The notes under the pieces were generated by a model. The model saw only the letters and a list, made by a program, of their open reading frames with translations. It was not told the DNA's origin and made no database searches. Positions 1 through 7,899 of a stretch of DNA of 64,000 nt are shown in pieces. Each line of letters opens with the position of its first letter. The first letter of the stretch is position 1. This DNA comes from Hymenobacter siberiensis. GTDB lineage: Bacteria; Bacteroidota; Bacteroidia; Cytophagales; Hymenobacteraceae. Position numbers and translations under genes: made by a program. Location of the stretch: contig NZ_JAHLZZ010000001.1 in assembly GCF_018967845.1 (NCBI RefSeq), forward strand, positions 2,046,001-2,110,000, written 5' to 3'.

Positions 1-534
1 CTCCTCGCGGCGCGTGGAGTACAGCGCCACGGCATCGTAATAAACTGCGTTGTCGCGGATGCGGGTCCGCGAAATGGCCCGCACAATCTTGTCCTGGTAG
101 TCCTCGCCGATGGTGGCCAGGATTTTGGGGGCCTGAGCCGGCAGTACGTGGTAAAGCACAGTGAGGTCGATAATCACTTCCAGGCCGTCGGCCGAGAGGA
201 CGCGAATGGCGTCGTCGCCCGCCTGGGAGCCCTCGCCGTGCTGCGCCGACATGGTGTAGTTCTGCGTGCGGGTGTCGAAGCGGGTCACGTCCACCAGCGG
301 GTTCACCGTGCTCAGGCCGGGTTGCAGCACCCGCTTTTGCACCTGCCCAAACAGCGTTTGCACGCCCACCTGGCCCACTCCGACCTGCACGATGGTGCTC
401 AGGGCCAGCCCCAGAATCAGAAACGCGCCGCCCAGGAAAATGAGGCCGCCGCGCAGGCGCTCCAGCCGCTCGGAGAAGCGGCTGGCATTCAGCCCCAGTA
501 CCAGAATAATAAAACCAAGAATGGAAAGTGCCAT
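1..534 (-). CDS. SPFH/prohibitin-family membrane protein (C-terminus cut by window edge)
   Basis: The frame runs open from an ATG at 534 to the window edge, giving 178 residues of the N-terminal part. Two hydrophobic stretches lie near residues 3-15 and 33-50, followed by a region that reads like an SPFH/band-7 domain: the typical GVGQVGVQTLFGQV segment, a PGLSTVNPLVDVTRFDTRTQ segment and 'SADGLEVIIDLTVLYHV'. Prohibitin and stomatin-like proteins form large ring assemblies on the cytoplasmic membrane and influence membrane protease activity and lipid domains; that role is known for the family and inferred here. The C-terminal coiled coil expected for the family lies outside the window. It is followed upstream on the same strand by the small gene at 591-1055 with a gap of 56 bases. 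Confidence 0.85.
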   Translation of the reverse strand, partial: MALSILGFIILVLGLNASRFSERLERLRGGLIFLGGAFLILGLALSTIVQVGVGQVGVQTLFGQVQKRVLQPGLSTVNPLVDVTRFDTRTQNYTMSAQHGEGSQAGDDAIRVLSADGLEVIIDLTVLYHVLPAQAPKILATIGEDYQDKIVRAISRTRIRDNAVYYDAVALYSTRREE

Positions 535-590
535 GGGCAGGGGTTAAGAAATGGGGATGGATTGGGAATACTCCGAATAAAAAATGTGGT

Positions 591-1055
591 TTACTCGTCC
601 TCGTCGGAGTCTAAATCGAGGGTGCGGGCCAGGTCCACGCCTTCCTGCGCCACTGCTTCGAGCACTTCGGGTGCGTCGGCATCCAGCGTGCGGCCGAAGA
701 GGTTGAGCAGCTCTTCGCCTTCTTCGTTCACATACAGGTTTTCGTAGAGGCGGTCGAACAAGCGCGCCTCGCGGCCGATAATGCGGTCGATGTCCTCGGG
801 CGAGCGGGCCTCGTTCAGGGCGCGGTGCAGCACATCAAGCACCTGGCGGCTCTCGTCGTGGTCGCCCAGCTCCGATACTAGTTTGAGCAGGCTCAGGGCC
901 AGGCCCAGGCGCACCTGCTCGAAGCGGAAGGGCAGCTGCGCGGGCGGGGCTTTACGCATCAGGTCGTAGGCCTGCAACGCATTGGGGGTGAGATAATACT
1001 TCACGTCGTTGGGCGCGGTGAAGGCGAGGTGCAGCAGTTGTTCGTAAGGCGTCAT
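591..1055 (-). CDS. Conserved-looking hypothetical protein, 154 aa
   Basis: I do not recognise a family. The product is a soluble, mostly helical, acidic protein with no signal peptide or membrane segment, and it ends in a very acidic tail (DLDSDEDE). The coding character is good: codon third positions are GC-rich and the frame is clean from ATG to TAA. The repeated Leu/Arg/Glu pattern (for example LLKLVSELGDHDESRQVLDVL) suggests an all-alpha fold. It sits 56 bases upstream of the prohibitin-like gene on the same strand and could be co-transcribed with it. A TAccTTTc box on the minus strand at 1116-1123 resembles a Bacteroidota -7 element, but no good -33 partner was seen. Confidence 0.7.
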   Translation of the reverse strand: MTPYEQLLHLAFTAPNDVKYYLTPNALQAYDLMRKAPPAQLPFRFEQVRLGLALSLLKLVSELGDHDESRQVLDVLHRALNEARSPEDIDRIIGREARLFDRLYENLYVNEEGEELLNLFGRTLDADAPEVLEAVAQEGVDLARTLDLDSDEDE

Positions 1056-1196
1056 AAAGCGAAGGCGGAATCCGTAGTCGAAACACGGCTCGGTACGGTG
1101 CGTAAGCAGAAAGCCGAAAGGTACGTGCTGATAACAGCCCAGAAGCTGAATCGCCGCGCGTGGCTCATCATTACACCCTTATTCCTTTTTTATTCG

Positions 1197-1433
1197 ATGA
1201 CGCATAAATCAAAATGGCTGATTTTTGCCCCGCTGGGGCTGGCTACCATTGGCGCGGGCGCCAGCATGGTGCACTGGGCCGGCAGCCTGAAAGACCAGCG
1301 CCAGCCCGCTTCAAAGTGGCTGGCTGCCGGCACGGCGGCCTTGGTAGTGCTCAACTCGGGCCTCAGCCTGTTTGGGCGCAGCATCGTAGAAAAAGTACTG
1401 CACGAAGTGCGCGAAAAGCCCAGCGCGGAGTAG
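1197..1433 (+). CDS. Small membrane protein, 78 aa, hypothetical
   Basis: An open frame continues upstream to about 1029, but there it runs opposite to the 5' end of the minus-strand gene. The ATG at 1197 gives a sensible short membrane protein and is preferred. Two hydrophobic segments are visible: about residues 6-29 (a Gly/Ala-rich stretch starting WLIFAPLGLA) and 41-58 (WLAAGTAALVVLNSGLSL), separated by a short basic loop, with a charged C-terminus. No family is recognised; small two-helix proteins like this are common and usually uncharacterised. It ends just before a strong inverted repeat at 1465-1482 that would terminate it. Confidence 0.6.
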   Translation: MTHKSKWLIFAPLGLATIGAGASMVHWAGSLKDQRQPASKWLAAGTAALVVLNSGLSLFGRSIVEKVLHEVREKPSAE

Positions 1434-1455
1434 CCCTTTCGCTTAGCAAGCGGGC

Positions 1456-1490
1456 AAGAAAAAACCCCGGCCTTGGCCGGGGTTCTTCTT
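1456..1490. terminator. Bidirectional intrinsic terminator
   Basis: An 8-bp GC stem (ccccggcc/ggccgggg, 1465-1482) is flanked by an A-run on the left and a T-rich run on the right. It lies between the plus-strand gene ending at 1433 and the minus-strand gene ending at 1526, so it can serve both convergent genes. Confidence 0.75.
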
Positions 1491-1525
1491 GCTGGAAAGC
1501 GGAAAGGAACAGTTCTTGGAAAGGA

Positions 1526-1834
1526 CTATTCGGTTTTGGCTTCTGCCTTTTGGGTAGCTTCTACCGTTTTGTTGCCTACTTTTTGGGTGCCGCGTTTCAC
1601 AGCGCGGCCGGTTTTGCGCGCGCCGCGCTTGATGGCGCTACCCGTTTTGTGGGCCACGTTGCCGGCGGCATCTTTTGTGTTGTCAAGGGCTTGGCCAACG
1701 TTGGTTTTGCCGGTTTTGGTTACCACTTTGGTGGTGCCATTGTCGCGCATTTTCACTTCGGTAGAAGGAGTGGTTTGCGCAAAAGCAGCAGTAGCAAAAG
1801 CGGAAAATGCGAGCAACAGGGTTATTTTTTTCAT
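1526..1834 (-). CDS. Small exported basic protein with LEA-like repeats, 102 aa
   Basis: An N-terminal signal peptide is clear (MKKITLLLAFSAFATAAFA, cleavage expected before QTT). The mature part is small, Lys/Ala/Gly/Thr-rich and strongly basic, with no hydrophobic core. It contains irregular 11-residue-like amphipathic units (DNTKDAAGNVAHKTG, SAIKRGARKTG, RAVKRGTQKVGNKTVEATQKA) reminiscent of late-embryogenesis-abundant and stress-related proteins. That similarity is a visual impression, not a family assignment. The product is expected in the periplasm or on the envelope. A minus-strand box AAccTTTG at 1888-1895 could be a weak -7 element. Confidence 0.7.
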   Translation of the reverse strand: MKKITLLLAFSAFATAAFAQTTPSTEVKMRDNGTTKVVTKTGKTNVGQALDNTKDAAGNVAHKTGSAIKRGARKTGRAVKRGTQKVGNKTVEATQKAEAKTE

Positions 1835-1951
1835 CAGAGTCAGGAGAAGGAAAAAGGGTTGTGAGGGGTTTGTACGCTCCCTACGGGCAAAGGTTGGTGC
1901 AAGGAGTATGCCGCAGTTGGGCCAGTCCCTGAAAACCGTTTTTTGCTTGCC

Positions 1952-3211
1952 TCACGGCAGCAGCAGCGAGCTGTCGCCGTAGCTCAGAAACCGGTAGCCG
2001 TGGCTCAAAGCATGCTCATATACTGTGCGCCAGCCGGGGCCCAGCAGTGCTGCCACCAGCAGCAGCAACGTGCTTTCGGGCTGATGAAAATTGGTGATAA
2101 GCCCATCGACCAGCCGGAACTGGTAGCCGGGCGCAATTAGCAGCCGCGTGCTGGCCTGCAGGGTATCGGTGCCCGTGGCTTCGAGGTGCTGGAGTAGGGC
2201 CGTAAGAGCCATTTCGGGGCTGATACGGGCCGCTGCGCCGGCCATTTCGTAGGGTTGCCACTGCGTTAGCAGCAGCTCAGTCGCGGGGGCTGGGGCTGGG
2301 TCGGTAGCATCGGCGGCGGCGTGCAGCAGGCCCACACCCAGCCAATACAGGGTTTCCAGGGTGCGCAGGCTGGTGGTGCCCACGGCAATCACCGGCCGGG
2401 GCCGATGGGCCAGCAGCTGGCGCAACAGTCCGGCCGTGACCAGAATGGGCTCGGTGTGCATGGGGTGGTCGGCCATGTGGTCGGCCTTCACGGGCTGGAA
2501 CGTGCCGGCCCCTACGTGCAGCGTAACGTGCCCCGTGGCAAAGCCTTTTTCCTGTAGCTCAGCCAGAATTTCCGGGGTGAAGTGCAGGCCAGCGGTGGGG
2601 GCGGCCACGGCCCCTTCGGTGGCGGCATACACGGTCTGGTAGCGCACGGCATCGGTAGCGGTGTCGGGTCGGTCGATGTAAGGCGGCAGGGGCAGGTGGC
2701 CGGCGGCACGCAGCACCTCGGCAAAAGGCAGCTCGGCCGGCTCCCAGCGAAAATTAATGAGGGCGGTGCCGGCTTCCTGCGCCTGGCGCTCGGCATGCAG
2801 CGTGGCGGGCTGGCCATCGGCGGCCGTGAAGTCCAGCATCACGGGGCCTGCTTTCCAGCGGCGGCCATTGCCCACCAGGCAGCGCCACGTACAGTGGTCG
2901 GTTTGCTGAAGGGCCAGCTCCAGGCTGCGATGCGGGGCCACTGGCTCCAGGCAAAACAGCTCGACCTGCCCGCCAGTGGGCCGCCGGGCCAACAGCCGGG
3001 CCCGCACTACACGGGTGTCGTTGAAAACGAGGAGCGCGCCGGCCGGCAGCTCACCGGGCAGGTCGCGGAAGTTTTTATCGGTAAGCTGGCCGTGGCGGCT
3101 CACGAGGAGCTTGCTGGCAGCGCGGTCGGGGAGGGGCTCGGGCGCAATGCGCTCGGCGGGCAGCGGATAAGTGAAATCCTGAATGGAAAGCAGGCGCGGG
3201 TCGGGGTTCAT
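1952..3211 (-). CDS. queA: S-adenosylmethionine:tRNA ribosyltransferase-isomerase QueA
   Basis: The 419-residue product carries the hallmark QueA segments: the N-terminal FTYPLPAERIAPEPLPDRAASKLLV, the LLVFNDTRVVRARL stretch, YQTVYA...GAVAAPTAGLHFT, VTLHVGAGTFQPV and the C-terminal LITNFHQPESTLLLLV. QueA transfers and isomerises the ribosyl part of SAM onto 7-aminomethyl-7-deazaguanine in tRNA to make epoxyqueuosine. The frame is open further upstream to 3325, but that extension runs through an inverted repeat (3231-3321) and does not look like protein. The ATG at 3211, directly before NPDPRLLSIQDFTYPLP, is chosen. The length is somewhat above the roughly 350 of proteobacterial enzymes, in keeping with the Bacteroidota form. 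Confidence 0.93.
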   Translation of the reverse strand: MNPDPRLLSIQDFTYPLPAERIAPEPLPDRAASKLLVSRHGQLTDKNFRDLPGELPAGALLVFNDTRVVRARLLARRPTGGQVELFCLEPVAPHRSLELALQQTDHCTWRCLVGNGRRWKAGPVMLDFTAADGQPATLHAERQAQEAGTALINFRWEPAELPFAEVLRAAGHLPLPPYIDRPDTATDAVRYQTVYAATEGAVAAPTAGLHFTPEILAELQEKGFATGHVTLHVGAGTFQPVKADHMADHPMHTEPILVTAGLLRQLLAHRPRPVIAVGTTSLRTLETLYWLGVGLLHAAADATDPAPAPATELLLTQWQPYEMAGAAARISPEMALTALLQHLEATGTDTLQASTRLLIAPGYQFRLVDGLITNFHQPESTLLLLVAALLGPGWRTVYEHALSHGYRFLSYGDSSLLLP

Positions 3212-3230
3212 TCCGCAAAGGTCGCACTGT

Positions 3231-3321
3231 ACCGTAAGCTTTAGCTTGCGACGAGCGTAGCGAGTGAAACGCCCGCAACGATTGAACTCGCTGCCGCCTG
3301 TTGCAAGCTGAAGCTTACGGT
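3231..3321. repeat. Intergenic inverted repeat (19-bp arms)
   Basis: Arms at 3231-3249 (accgtaagctttagcttgc) and 3303-3321 pair with a single mismatch, enclosing about 53 bases. The element fills the gap between the methyltransferase gene and queA. It looks like a dispersed hairpin repeat rather than a terminator, because no T-run follows. Confidence 0.65.
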
Positions 3322-3331
3322 GCAAGGGAGG

Positions 3332-4129
3332 CTACTTTCTGAACAGCAGCAGGTGCTGCTGCGGCAGCGTTTCAATGGAATCGGCCAGAACCATGCCCAC
3401 GGCGGCCATTTCCTTGCGGGCCTGCCCAATGCTCATTTTATGAATGCGCTTGATGGGCACGCTGGGGTCTTCGGCTCGGTACTCGACCAGGGCCAGCCGG
3501 CCCGTGCCGGGGCGCAGCGCCCGCCGAATGGCCTGGCCCATCTCACGCGGATGGTCGAACTCGTGGTACGCATCCACGATGAGTACCAGGTCCACGCTAT
3601 CGGCGGGCAGGCCGGGGTTGGTGGTAGTGCCCAGCACGGAGCGCACGTTGGTTGCCTTCAGGCGGCGCTTATTGTCCTGCAGCGCCGCAATCATTTCGGG
3701 CTGAATATCAACGGCCAACACTGCGCCTTTGGGGACTCTTTTGGCTAATTGAAACGAGAAAAAGCCCGTGCCAGCCCCAATGTCGGCCACCACATCGGTG
3801 GGCTTCAGGTTTAGCTCTTTCAGGAGCAGGTCGGTGCCTTCTTCCTGGCGGCGGCCGTTGCGTTCCAGCCAGCTCGCGCCTTCGTGGCCCATTACGTGGG
3901 CAATCTGGCGGCCCAGGTAATAGGTGCCAATGCCGTTGGGGTCGCGGGGCGAGGCTGTTTCGTAGCCGCTGGTATCGGCTACCTGCAGGGCCTGCAAGCG
4001 CTGCTCATTCCCTATCGACGGCCGGGTTTCGGCCGGGAGCTGCGTGCAGCTCAATACCAGCACTCCGGCTCCCGTTCCTATTCCCACTACGCCCAAAGCC
4101 CGTTGCCAGGTAGAAAAACAGTATTTCAT
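3332..4129 (-). CDS. SAM-dependent methyltransferase with lipoprotein-like N-terminus
   Basis: A class I methyltransferase fold is supported by the SAM-binding motif VVADIGAGTGFFSFQLA near residue 115, the acidic AVDIQPEMIAAL segment that follows, and LVLIVDAYHEFDHP in the post-I region. The N-terminus is unusual for the family: from the ATG at 4129 it reads as a hydrophobic export signal (about residues 10-27) ending in VLSC at Cys28, a plausible lipobox. That would place the enzyme outside the cytoplasm, where SAM is not expected. An uncleaved anchor is an alternative. A TTG seven codons further upstream is also possible. The substrate is unknown. The gene lies upstream of queA on the same strand, separated by the inverted repeat. 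Confidence 0.8.
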   Translation of the reverse strand: MKYCFSTWQRALGVVGIGTGAGVLVLSCTQLPAETRPSIGNEQRLQALQVADTSGYETASPRDPNGIGTYYLGRQIAHVMGHEGASWLERNGRRQEEGTDLLLKELNLKPTDVVADIGAGTGFFSFQLAKRVPKGAVLAVDIQPEMIAALQDNKRRLKATNVRSVLGTTTNPGLPADSVDLVLIVDAYHEFDHPREMGQAIRRALRPGTGRLALVEYRAEDPSVPIKRIHKMSIGQARKEMAAVGMVLADSIETLPQQHLLLFRK

Positions 4130-4341
4130 ACGGTTTGCAAGTAAGCACATCTGGGCTATTCAACAGCAATTTGTTGGGCTGCGTTCAGCCCGGCCGCTAC
4201 TGGAAACAAGCTGAAGGGTAGCATGAACCGTGCTGAAAACCGATTTTAAAAAGTGATGGGACAAAAAAGTATTTCCAAATAATCGCCTATTCACAATTTT
4301 TGTCGTAGAATGGGCATTCAATTTTTTTACTCCGTAACCTT

Positions 4342-4944
4342 ATGAAGAATTTTTTTCCTCCCTTCGCCAAACTCGTTGCGCTGGCTGCTTGTGCCCTCAC
4401 GCTGGGTAGCTGCAGCCGTTCCGAGTACGCAATGCTGCCCAAGGGCAGCTCTTACCACGGCGTTACGCGCGTGGCCACTCCCGTGCCCGCCGCCACGCCC
4501 GCAACGGCCGTTATGCCCGCTGCCGAGTCCGTTGCCACTGTCGCCCCGGCCGCAGTAGCCACGGTGCAGCCCGCCGCTTTGGCTACAGTTGCTGCCGCGC
4601 CAGCAGCTAAAACCACGGCCCGCGTTGCAACGCCCGCCACAGCCGTTCAGGTGCCCGCTGCGGTTGTGGCCGCTCCGGCTCCCAAGCTGAACTTGGTGCA
4701 GCGCATGGCCCTGAGCAAGGTGACCCGCAAAATGGACAAGCTGATGCAGAAGTCGGGCTCGGTTCGCCAGCACGATAACACGGCTTCGACGTCCAGCACG
4801 GCGGCCATCAGCGGTAACCTGCGCATTGGCATTATCCTGCTGCTCGTGGGCTTGCTGGTGGGCCTGCTCAATGGCCTGATTGGTACCATCATCGCCATCA
4901 TCGGCCTGATTTTCATCATCCTGTGGTTGCTCGACCAGATGTAA
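4342..4944 (+). CDS. Lipoprotein with Ala/Val/Pro-rich linker and C-terminal membrane hairpin, 200 aa
   Basis: The signal peptide ends in a lipobox (LGSC, Cys24). A long low-complexity stretch rich in Ala, Val, Pro and Thr (about residues 40-115) follows, then a basic helix with MALSKVTRKMDKLMQK, and finally a very hydrophobic segment of about 35 residues (IGIILLLVGLLVGLLNGLIG...FIILWLLDQM) that could form two membrane helices. A similar C-terminal hydrophobic end is seen in other small Bacteroidota envelope proteins, but I cannot name a function. The gene is flanked upstream by an AT-rich region without a convincing promoter and downstream by a strong terminator. Confidence 0.75.
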   Translation: MKNFFPPFAKLVALAACALTLGSCSRSEYAMLPKGSSYHGVTRVATPVPAATPATAVMPAAESVATVAPAAVATVQPAALATVAAAPAAKTTARVATPATAVQVPAAVVAAPAPKLNLVQRMALSKVTRKMDKLMQKSGSVRQHDNTASTSSTAAISGNLRIGIILLLVGLLVGLLNGLIGTIIAIIGLIFIILWLLDQM

Positions 4945-4966
4945 TCCCAGCCAGTGATTTATTGCC

Positions 4967-5003
4967 AAAAAGCCCCGATTGCATTGTGCAATCGGGGCTT
5001 TTT
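4967..5003. terminator. Bidirectional intrinsic terminator
   Basis: A perfect 17-bp stem (4967-4983 with 4987-5003) has a 3-base loop and A/T ends on both sides. It lies between the plus-strand lipoprotein gene and the 3' end of priA on the minus strand. Confidence 0.85.
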
Positions 5004-5054
5004 AATTTTTGACGGCACATGCTCGCACGTCCACCAAATCCGTAAAATCCGTGG

Positions 5055-7598
5055 TCACATCGGGTCGACATCGGCCACGAGGCGGGCTTGGCGGAATTCC
5101 TTCTGGTCTTTCACCACGTCCATGGCTTCGCAAATCATCTGCTTAGCCTGCTTGAGCACGGTGTGGGCCCGGTCGAGCTTGATGGTGATTTCCTGTAGAT
5201 AGAAATTACGGATGCGGAAGATGTAGGGCGCTTCCGGACCCAGCACAGCGGCGCGGCCCAGCCGGTCCACTAGCTCCTGGGTTAGCAGAATAGCTGCTGC
5301 CTCGCCCACGCCCTGGTCGATGTGCTTCACCGTCATCTTGATGACGCGCATGAAGGGCGGATAGCCGTGCTCGTGCCGCTGCACGATTTCGTAGTTGTAG
5401 AACTCGATGTAGTCGTTGCGGATAACCTTGTCGAAAATTACCTGCGTGGGGTCCGAGGTCTGGATGATGACCTTGCCCTTTTTGCCCTTGCGCCCGGCCC
5501 GGCCGCTCACCTGCACAAACATCTGGTAGGCCCGCTCGTGCGCCCGGAAATCGGGGTAATGAATGATGCTGTCGGCGTTGATGATGCCCACGAGACTCAC
5601 GTTGGCGAAATCGAGGCCTTTGGTTACCATCTGGGTGCCTACCAGCACGTTGGTGGTCTGCTTCTCGAAGTCACCGATGATTTGCTGGTAGCTGTTTTTG
5701 GCGCGGGTCGTGTCCAGGTCCATCCGTTGGATGTTGGCCTGCGGGAGCATGATTTTGAGGTCGTCCTCAATCTTTTCGGTGCCGAAACCCTGGGTTTTCA
5801 CGGCCCGCGAGCCGCAGGCAGGGCATTGGGTTACCATGCTGTCGTGGTAGCCGCAGTAGTGGCAGCGCAGCTCGTGGCTGTGCTTGTGGTAGCTCAGGCT
5901 CACGGCGCAGTTGGTGCATTTGGGTATCCAGCCGCAGTCCTGGCAGGCCACCACGGGCGCGTAGCCGCGCCGGTTCTGGAACAGAATCACCTGTTCCTGG
6001 CGGCCCAGGGTGCGCTCCACTTCGCCCAGCAGGTCGGCGGTGAAGTGGTTGTGCATGGTTTTCTGCTCGCGGGCCTTGCGGGTGTCCACCAGCACCACCT
6101 CCGGCATGCCCGCCTCGCCGAAGCGCTTGCTGAGCGTGACCAGCCCGTAGCGGCCCTGCTTGGCCTGGTAGTAGGTCTCCACGGCCGGCGTAGCCGAGCC
6201 CAGCAGGGTTTTGGCCCCCTGAAAGTTGGCCATCATCAGGGCTACTTCGCGGGCGTTGTAGCGCGGGGCGGGGTCGTACTGCTTGTAGCTCGACTCGTGC
6301 TCCTCGTCTACAATTAGCAGCGACAAATTATCAAATGGTAAAAATACTGCCGAGCGCACCCCCACTACCACCTGAAAGCGGCCCGAGAGCACGCCATTCC
6401 ATACTTCCACCCGCTCGTTATCCGAGAATTTGGAATGATATACGCCCAGCCGCGAGCCGAACACGCGAATAAGCCGGGTCACAATCTGGGCCGTGAGGGC
6501 AATTTCGGGCAGCAGGTACAGCACCTGCCCGCCGCCCTCCATGGCCTTGCGGATGAGGTCGATGTAAATCTCGGTTTTGCCCGCGCCGGTCACGCCGTGC
6601 AGCAGCACAATTTCCTTCTCGCCGAAGTGCGCCATAATCTCATCCCGCGCCGAGGTCTGGGCCTCCGTCAGAGCGAAATTCAGGTGAATGGCGCCTTCGT
6701 TTTCGACCGGAAAGCGGCTTACAATCACATCAAACTGCTCCAGTACGCCATTCTTGATGAGCGTGTTTACCGCCGAGGCCGAAAGGTGCGGGTTGCTGGC
6801 CAGGTAGGCCTTTTCAATGCCGTTCTGGTTGGCGTGCTCGTTCTGGTACACGGGCACGCGCTGCATGTACTTCATCAGCACATCGAGCTGCTTAGGCTTG
6901 CTGGTGAGCTGCTCAAATAGCTGCTCCAGCGAAGCCTCCGATACGAAATGGTGCGCCAGCCGCACCTTTTTCACCACCTTAGGCGCGTACTTATCTGCCG
7001 TGTGTTCGAAGAGGAAAATGACGTCCTTGTGCATCAAGGACTTGATGACCTTGTGGAAGGACGTGATACCCAGCAAGTCGCCAACCTCGGTAAAGGTCAG
7101 GGCTTTGCCATCTTCCACTGCGCCCAGCGCGTCCACAATCAGCTCCTCCTGCGTGGAGAGCGGGTACTCGTTTTCCTCCCGCGAAAACCCGGGGTGCAGC
7201 TGAATGCGCGACTCCGAGCTGAGCTTGAGCGCCGAAGGCAACGCGGCGTTTATCACCTCGCCGATGGTGCACATATAATAGTCGGCCATCCAGCGAAAGA
7301 GCTTGAGCTGTGCCTGCGTGACCACCGGCGCATCATCAATAAATTCGAGAATGTACTTGGCCTGATAGTCCTTGGGCGCGGTTTCGTGCACAGCCGCCAC
7401 AATGCAGCTAAGCGTCTTTTTAGCCCCAAACTGCACGATGACGCGCCCACCAATCACCACGTTGTCGTTCAGCTCATACGGCACCCGGTAGGTGTAGAGC
7501 CGGGGCAGGGGCAGCGGCAGAATAACGTCGGCAAACAGCGTCACCCGGTCGGGCGCGGGCGCGGCGGCCGGGGAAATAAAATCAAGCGTAAGACTCAA
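5055..7598 (-). CDS. priA: Primosomal replication restart helicase PriA
   Basis: PriA is a 3'-5' DNA helicase that reloads the replisome at stalled forks. Visible features are the N-terminal DNA-binding part (TLFADVILPLPLPRLYTYRVP), Walker A LLHGVTGAGKTEI, the DEEH box LLIVDEEHESSYKQYD, the zinc-binding region with eight cysteines (CQDC, CTNC, CHYC, CPAC), and helicase motifs QMVTKGLDFANVSLVGIINAD and VSGRAGRKGKKG. The frame is open to an ATG at 7685, but that ATG lies in a triplicated 10-mer repeat upstream of a promoter-like TATCTTTA box (minus strand, about 7625-7632). I therefore favour the TTG at 7598 (847 aa). A GTG at 7544, just before TLFADV, is also possible. Confidence 0.95.
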   Translation of the reverse strand: MSLTLDFISPAAAPAPDRVTLFADVILPLPLPRLYTYRVPYELNDNVVIGGRVIVQFGAKKTLSCIVAAVHETAPKDYQAKYILEFIDDAPVVTQAQLKLFRWMADYYMCTIGEVINAALPSALKLSSESRIQLHPGFSREENEYPLSTQEELIVDALGAVEDGKALTFTEVGDLLGITSFHKVIKSLMHKDVIFLFEHTADKYAPKVVKKVRLAHHFVSEASLEQLFEQLTSKPKQLDVLMKYMQRVPVYQNEHANQNGIEKAYLASNPHLSASAVNTLIKNGVLEQFDVIVSRFPVENEGAIHLNFALTEAQTSARDEIMAHFGEKEIVLLHGVTGAGKTEIYIDLIRKAMEGGGQVLYLLPEIALTAQIVTRLIRVFGSRLGVYHSKFSDNERVEVWNGVLSGRFQVVVGVRSAVFLPFDNLSLLIVDEEHESSYKQYDPAPRYNAREVALMMANFQGAKTLLGSATPAVETYYQAKQGRYGLVTLSKRFGEAGMPEVVLVDTRKAREQKTMHNHFTADLLGEVERTLGRQEQVILFQNRRGYAPVVACQDCGWIPKCTNCAVSLSYHKHSHELRCHYCGYHDSMVTQCPACGSRAVKTQGFGTEKIEDDLKIMLPQANIQRMDLDTTRAKNSYQQIIGDFEKQTTNVLVGTQMVTKGLDFANVSLVGIINADSIIHYPDFRAHERAYQMFVQVSGRAGRKGKKGKVIIQTSDPTQVIFDKVIRNDYIEFYNYEIVQRHEHGYPPFMRVIKMTVKHIDQGVGEAAAILLTQELVDRLGRAAVLGPEAPYIFRIRNFYLQEITIKLDRAHTVLKQAKQMICEAMDVVKDQKEFRQARLVADVDPM

Positions 7599-7630
7599 AA
7601 CAGGTATAGCGTAGGGGCGGATAGTAAAGA

Positions 7631-7899
7631 TAAGACCGGCGCACGGGCTAATTGCCGGCGGGCATGCTGGGGCATGCTGGGGCATGCTGGCCGCAGTTTA
7701 GCGCGCAGCGCGTAACTGCTGGCCGACGGTAAGGTGAGTCTGTGACTCACGCCGACTGCTCTACCAATTGCTGCGTTGCGGCAGCGAGTTGCAAACTCGC
7801 ATTACCATCGGCCAGCAGTTACGCGCGGCGCGCTAAACTGCGGCCAGCACGCTAAGACCGGCGCACGGGCTAATGGCGCGCTAAACCGCAGCCAGCATA
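7631..7899. repeat. Composite intergenic repeat: direct repeats around a 47-bp inverted repeat
   Basis: A 22-bp sequence occurs identically at 7631-7652 and 7853-7874. Between the copies lie three exact tandem copies of ggcatgctgg (7661-7690) and a long inverted repeat with arms at 7686-7732 and 7802-7848 (2 mismatches in 47). Inside its loop are two more perfect 17-nt hairpins (7734-7750 and 7784-7800). A degenerate piece of the right arm recurs at about 7874-7897. The block fills the whole gap between priA and the YyaL-type gene and codes for nothing visible. Confidence 0.8.

Noticed and set aside
148..747. Plus-strand frame at the left edge
   Set aside because: It overlaps the prohibitin-like and hypothetical minus-strand genes, which have membrane segments and clean codon use.
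7661..7690. Three tandem 10-mers as a possible CRISPR array
   Set aside because: The copies are directly adjacent with no spacers, and no cas gene is present in the window.
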